From UBA5794 sp964196275 (GTDB lineage: Bacteria > Actinomycetota > Acidimicrobiia > Spongiisociales > UBA5794): a DNA stretch of 63,904 nt. A model generated the notes under the pieces. That model did no database searches. It had not been told where the DNA came from and was given only the letters and a program-made list of their open reading frames with translations. Positions 60,945 through 63,904 of the stretch are shown in pieces. Position 1 is the stretch's first letter, and each line of letters begins with the position of its first letter. The DNA lies in assembly GCA_964196275.1 (NCBI GenBank), contig CAXMSN010000104.1, positions 1 to 63,904 on the forward strand, written 5' to 3'. The position numbers and the translations under genes are program-made.

Positions 60945-62071
60945 GGCAACACCACCGAGATTTCGATTTCCGTGCCCATGTTGGGTGACGACGTGATCGA
61001 GGTCGAGCCTCCCACATCGGCGATCCGACGTTGGATCGAGTTTCTCAACCCGAAGCCTCCGCGCGCAACGTCGGGTTCGAACCCTCGGCCGCGGTCACGA
61101 ACGAACACCTCGACGGTGCCGTTCTCTCGTCCGCAGTACACATCGACGGTCTTCGACCCGGAGTGCTTCGCGGCGTTGACCAGCGCCTCTCTGGTTGCAT
61201 CGACGACCGCTTTGAGTTGCGGCGTGATCTCCGCATCGAAGACACACACCATGTCTATCTCTATGTCGTAGAGGTCCTCCACATCGTCCCGCGTCGCGAA
61301 CATCACGGTCCCGAACGAGTTGTCGTACTTCGATCGCAGCTGATGGATCGTGCGCCTGAGCTCCCGCTCCTGCTTCCTAGCCAGATACGTGACCTGATCT
61401 CCATCGTCTGCGGCCGACCGGATCGCCGTGAGCGTCTGAAGCACGGAGTCATGTAACTGATCAGCGAGAAGCGCCTGCTCATCGTTCCGGATCTGTCTTT
61501 GGCGCTCCTCAGCGAGCTTCTCCTCGGCTGCTTCGCGAAGGCGATCACGGTCACGGAGGATGTCGAACGCGTAGCCAAGGATGAAGCCGTAGATGAGGAA
61601 GACAACAGCACCAAGTTTGTCGTTCAGGGGATGCGAGCCGACAAGACTCATCCCGATCCACTGGGTCACGAACAGAACCCCGCCTGCAGCGATCGCCCAC
61701 CGCATCGTGCCAGCGAACGCGACAACTGCGATCCACGAAATGGGGTAACCACCGTGGAACGTGCTCTCGGACCCCGACGCATAGGACGCGACCGCCGCAC
61801 CGACCGCGACGACTCCATCGGCGACGACGAACCGGACGCTCCCGAGCCGGTCTGGATCCTTTGCGACCCACACCGTGAAGATCGTCCAGAGTCCGGTGAT
61901 GATGGCCGTGCTGATCGAGATCCGCTTGTCGATCAGGTCATCGCTGAAGAATGCACCGACGACGAGCAGGAGAAGCCACGCCCATCCCGCGATCCGGAAC
62001 GCAAGCACGATCCGCGTAAGGATCGTCTGGATCGGCGTCGGTTCGTGCTGTACTGCTGCGGCTTCTGCCAT
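60941..62071 (-). CDS. NarX/DesK-type sensor histidine kinase
   Basis: The 376-aa protein has about six membrane helices in the first 180 residues, a HisKA_3 dimerisation region with the phosphoacceptor in LADQLHDSVLQTLTAIR, and an ATPase domain with VVDATREALVNAAKHSG (N-box), VRDRGRGFEP and GGFGLRNSIQRRI. It has no large extracytoplasmic sensor, so it may sense a membrane or lipid signal. It is transcribed with the NarL-type regulator. Confidence 0.93.
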   Translation of the reverse strand: MAEAAAVQHEPTPIQTILTRIVLAFRIAGWAWLLLLVVGAFFSDDLIDKRISISTAIITGLWTIFTVWVAKDPDRLGSVRFVVADGVVAVGAAVASYASGSESTFHGGYPISWIAVVAFAGTMRWAIAAGGVLFVTQWIGMSLVGSHPLNDKLGAVVFLIYGFILGYAFDILRDRDRLREAAEEKLAEERQRQIRNDEQALLADQLHDSVLQTLTAIRSAADDGDQVTYLARKQERELRRTIHQLRSKYDNSFGTVMFATRDDVEDLYDIEIDMVCVFDAEITPQLKAVVDATREALVNAAKHSGSKTVDVYCGRENGTVEVFVRDRGRGFEPDVARGGFGLRNSIQRRIADVGGSTSITSSPNMGTEIEISVVLP

Positions 62072-62198
62072 GTCGACATCCTAGAACGCACCGGCAGGTC
62101 GTTCCATGGGGAACAACCCTTACGTCTCCGCGGGGCATACTCGGTGTACAGGGAGACCTGCCATAGAATCTCGGTGCCGTGCAAGCTAGGGAGGACAC

Positions 62199-63904
62199 GT
62201 GCGCCGATATCTCATCGCCGCTCTCATCGCAATACCGCTCATCCTCATCGTTGGTGTCGTCGCGGTGTACGCGTACGAAGAGGTCGTGGGCGATGACACG
62301 GTGAGCCACGGCGTAACGGCGGTTGGCGTCGATCTCTCCCGTATGACCGTCGAAGAAGCCACCGAAGAGATCGCCGCGTACGAAGAGTCCCTTGCCTCCG
62401 AGGAACTTGAGGTCATCATCGACGGCCACAGCCGGATGATCGACCCCTACGAAGTCGGCTTCGAGATCGACGAGGATGCCGTAGTCGACGAAGCGTTGCA
62501 CACGCGTCGATCGATCAACGGTTTCACGAACTTCGGAAATTGGATCGGAAACTTCTCCGAGACCGAGGATGTGACCGTGCCCACGACGCTCGATGAAGAG
62601 GCCGTGCTCGCGCTGCTCGACGACTGGAACCTCACAGCGATCGACAAACCTGCGTACGAAGGATCCGTCATAGTTGTGAACGGTGCCCCTGCACCTGAAT
62701 ACCCGCTGGCGGGTGTTCGTATCGATGAAGAGGCATCCGTGCCCCTGATCCTTGCCGCCATGTCCGGAGAGACAAGCGGACCGGTAATCCTCCCTCTCAG
62801 ACCGCTCGTACCGATCGTTACAGATGCCGATGTCGATGAAGCCGTGGCGTTCGCAACGCTTCTCGTTTCCGAACCGATCGTGCTCAGGCCAACGGGCCGA
62901 ACAGCCGGCATGGTCTTCACGTCAGCAGGACTGACCTCCGCCCTCCGCAGCGAGGTCGTGACCAACTCGCCAGCGACGGTGGTGCCATCCCTTGATCCGG
63001 AGATCCTCCGATCGATCGCTCAGGCATCGGCGCCAGAGTTCACCGAGAGCCCGGTATCTGCCAGGTTCGCCTTCGACAAGGTTACGAAGCAGATCTCTGT
63101 CATTCCGTCCCGCGTCGGCCGGGCGGTCGACGTCGATGCCGTCGCCGATGCGGTCATAGCTGCAGCCGTCACGTGGCGAGGCGGCAATCTTCCCATGACG
63201 CAGGGCGACGCGGCAGAACTGACAACTGAGCAGGCTGAGGCCATGGGTCCGTTCGGCGAGGTTTCGACGTTCACCACGAGGCACCCCTGCTGTGCGAACA
63301 GAGTGGTCAACATCCAACTGCTTGCTGACACGATCGATGCCCACTGGGTCATGCCTGGCGAAGAGTTCTCCGTCAACGACACCGCAGGTCAGCGCACAAC
63401 CGCAAAGGGCTACACACGTGCCGGTGCGATCATCGGTGGCGAAGTTATCTGCTGCAGCAGCCCCATCAACATCGGTGGTGGCACGAGTCAGTTCGCCACT
63501 ACTTTCTACAACGCTGTGTTCTTCGGCTGCTACGAAGACGTGTTCCATCAGCCACACAGCCTCTACTTCTCCCGGTACCCGTTCGTCCGGGAGGCAACCC
63601 TCGGGTTCCCTGCTCCGGACGTGAAGTTCATGAACGACTCAGCCGCTCCTGTATACATCGAGACCACGCACACACCGGGATCCATCACTGTCACCTTCTA
63701 CGGGAATAACGGTGGCAAGGAGTGCACGTCGGTGCGCAGCGGGAACACCATCACACGTGTGATGACCCACGCAGATGGCTCCGTGACCGAGCAGTCATGG
63801 ACGTGGCGCTACAAGAAGCCAAAGCCCAAGGAACCTGAAACCCCGACCACAACGGCACCCCCGGACACCACCACAACGGCACCCCCGGACACGACCACAA
63901 CGGC
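62199..63904 (+). CDS. VanW-family protein with Thr/Pro repeats, 3' end beyond the window
   Basis: The frame starts at a GTG at 62199 preceded by AGGGAGGACAC and runs with no stop to the window edge (568 codons). It has a signal-anchor (YLIAALIAIPLILIVGVVAV), two regions of the peptidoglycan-binding_4 type (GVTAVGVDLSRMTVEEATEE; PLVPIVTDADVDEAVAFA), and a VanW core (VNIQLLADTIDAHWVMPGEE, INIGGGTSQFATTFYNAVFF, DVFHQPHSLYFSRYPFVREA) followed by a linker and a PPDTTTTA repeat. VanW genes accompany some vancomycin-resistance clusters and occur widely in Actinobacteria as cell-envelope proteins. Function is otherwise unknown; no van genes are here. Confidence 0.88.
   Translation, partial: MRRYLIAALIAIPLILIVGVVAVYAYEEVVGDDTVSHGVTAVGVDLSRMTVEEATEEIAAYEESLASEELEVIIDGHSRMIDPYEVGFEIDEDAVVDEALHTRRSINGFTNFGNWIGNFSETEDVTVPTTLDEEAVLALLDDWNLTAIDKPAYEGSVIVVNGAPAPEYPLAGVRIDEEASVPLILAAMSGETSGPVILPLRPLVPIVTDADVDEAVAFATLLVSEPIVLRPTGRTAGMVFTSAGLTSALRSEVVTNSPATVVPSLDPEILRSIAQASAPEFTESPVSARFAFDKVTKQISVIPSRVGRAVDVDAVADAVIAAAVTWRGGNLPMTQGDAAELTTEQAEAMGPFGEVSTFTTRHPCCANRVVNIQLLADTIDAHWVMPGEEFSVNDTAGQRTTAKGYTRAGAIIGGEVICCSSPINIGGGTSQFATTFYNAVFFGCYEDVFHQPHSLYFSRYPFVREATLGFPAPDVKFMNDSAAPVYIETTHTPGSITVTFYGNNGGKECTSVRSGNTITRVMTHADGSVTEQSWTWRYKKPKPKEPETPTTTAPPDTTTTAPPDTTTT
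63853..63904 (+). repeat. 24-bp tandem repeat encoding PPDTTTTA
   Basis: ACAACGGCACCCCCGGACAC plus CACC repeats twice before the window ends, coding for Pro-Pro-Asp-Thr-Thr-Thr-Thr-Ala. It is a low-complexity extracellular linker whose length may vary between strains. Confidence 0.8.

Overview
The window is GC-rich, densely coded, and reads as a chromosome segment of an actinobacterium, most likely an uncultured Acidimicrobiia-like lineage. This is an inference from gene content: an F420/deazaflavin-type nitroreductase, MprAB-like and NarL-like two-component systems, a 180-kDa-class NAD-glutamate dehydrogenase, VanW, a DtxR regulator, a full phenylacetate (paa) module and a cytochrome c maturation System I operon. 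Many genes overlap by ATGA, GTGA or TGATG and GTG starts are common. No rRNA, tRNA, CRISPR array, prophage or insertion sequence was seen.

Layout. 1-1.6 kb: a truncated membrane protein, a 41-aa membrane peptide, a frameshifted GNAT and a deazaflavin-dependent reductase. 1.7-8.1 kb: a complete leftward ccm operon (ccmA-B-C-D-E-F-H-I-G, including the tiny ccmD), divergent from a thioredoxin with a His/Asp tail. 8.7-12.4 kb: TldD/TldE protease pair, a DUF2007-like protein and DtxR. 12.5-22.7 kb: membrane-anchored proteins, flavin reductase, hemolysin III, GNAT, HMG-CoA lyase, di-haem peroxidase-like lipoprotein and glycerate 2-kinase. 22.7-25.4 kb: a secreted repeat protein with an OmpR-type two-component system. 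25.5-32.8 kb: accessory metabolism (SDR, flippase-like, haloalkane dehalogenase, ComB, DoxX, SRPBCC). 32.9-37.1 kb: paaABCDE plus a TetR regulator behind a perfect PaaR-type palindrome. 37.3-42.1 kb: NAD-GDH. 42.2-47.6 kb: BI-1, an esterase, an AI-2E-type transporter and a selenoprotein. 48-56 kb: UvrD-like helicase, a giant pyruvate:ferredoxin oxidoreductase and an XRE-DUF4268 regulator. 56.1-62.1 kb: VWA protein, acyltransferase, cysteine-desulfurase-like protein and a NarL-type two-component system. 62.2 kb to the end: a VanW-like protein running off the edge.

Main discoveries. (1) A GrdB/PrdB-family gene whose coding frame crosses an in-frame TGA at 46561-46563, in a U-P-V-C-H motif and followed by a hairpin with bacterial SECIS geometry. 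ORF calling splits it into a protein and an unexplained fragment; it is probably one 331-aa selenoprotein. (2) A dispersed family of short hairpin repeats (GTCCC-TTTCAA-GGGAC followed by GGGCGAGCGAAGCGAGCC) at gene 3' ends. (3) Heptamer tandem arrays, two directly upstream of those hairpins and one inside the XRE-DUF4268 gene, where gain or loss of a unit would shift the frame. (4) Several palindromic or shared upstream motifs that look like operators, including one shared by the flavin reductase and HMG-CoA lyase genes.

Functionally, the paa epoxidase, HMG-CoA lyase, NAD-GDH, haloalkane dehalogenase and PFOR point to a heterotroph using aromatic, amino-acid-derived and halogenated carbon. 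The ccm operon and the di-haem protein indicate periplasmic c-type cytochromes.
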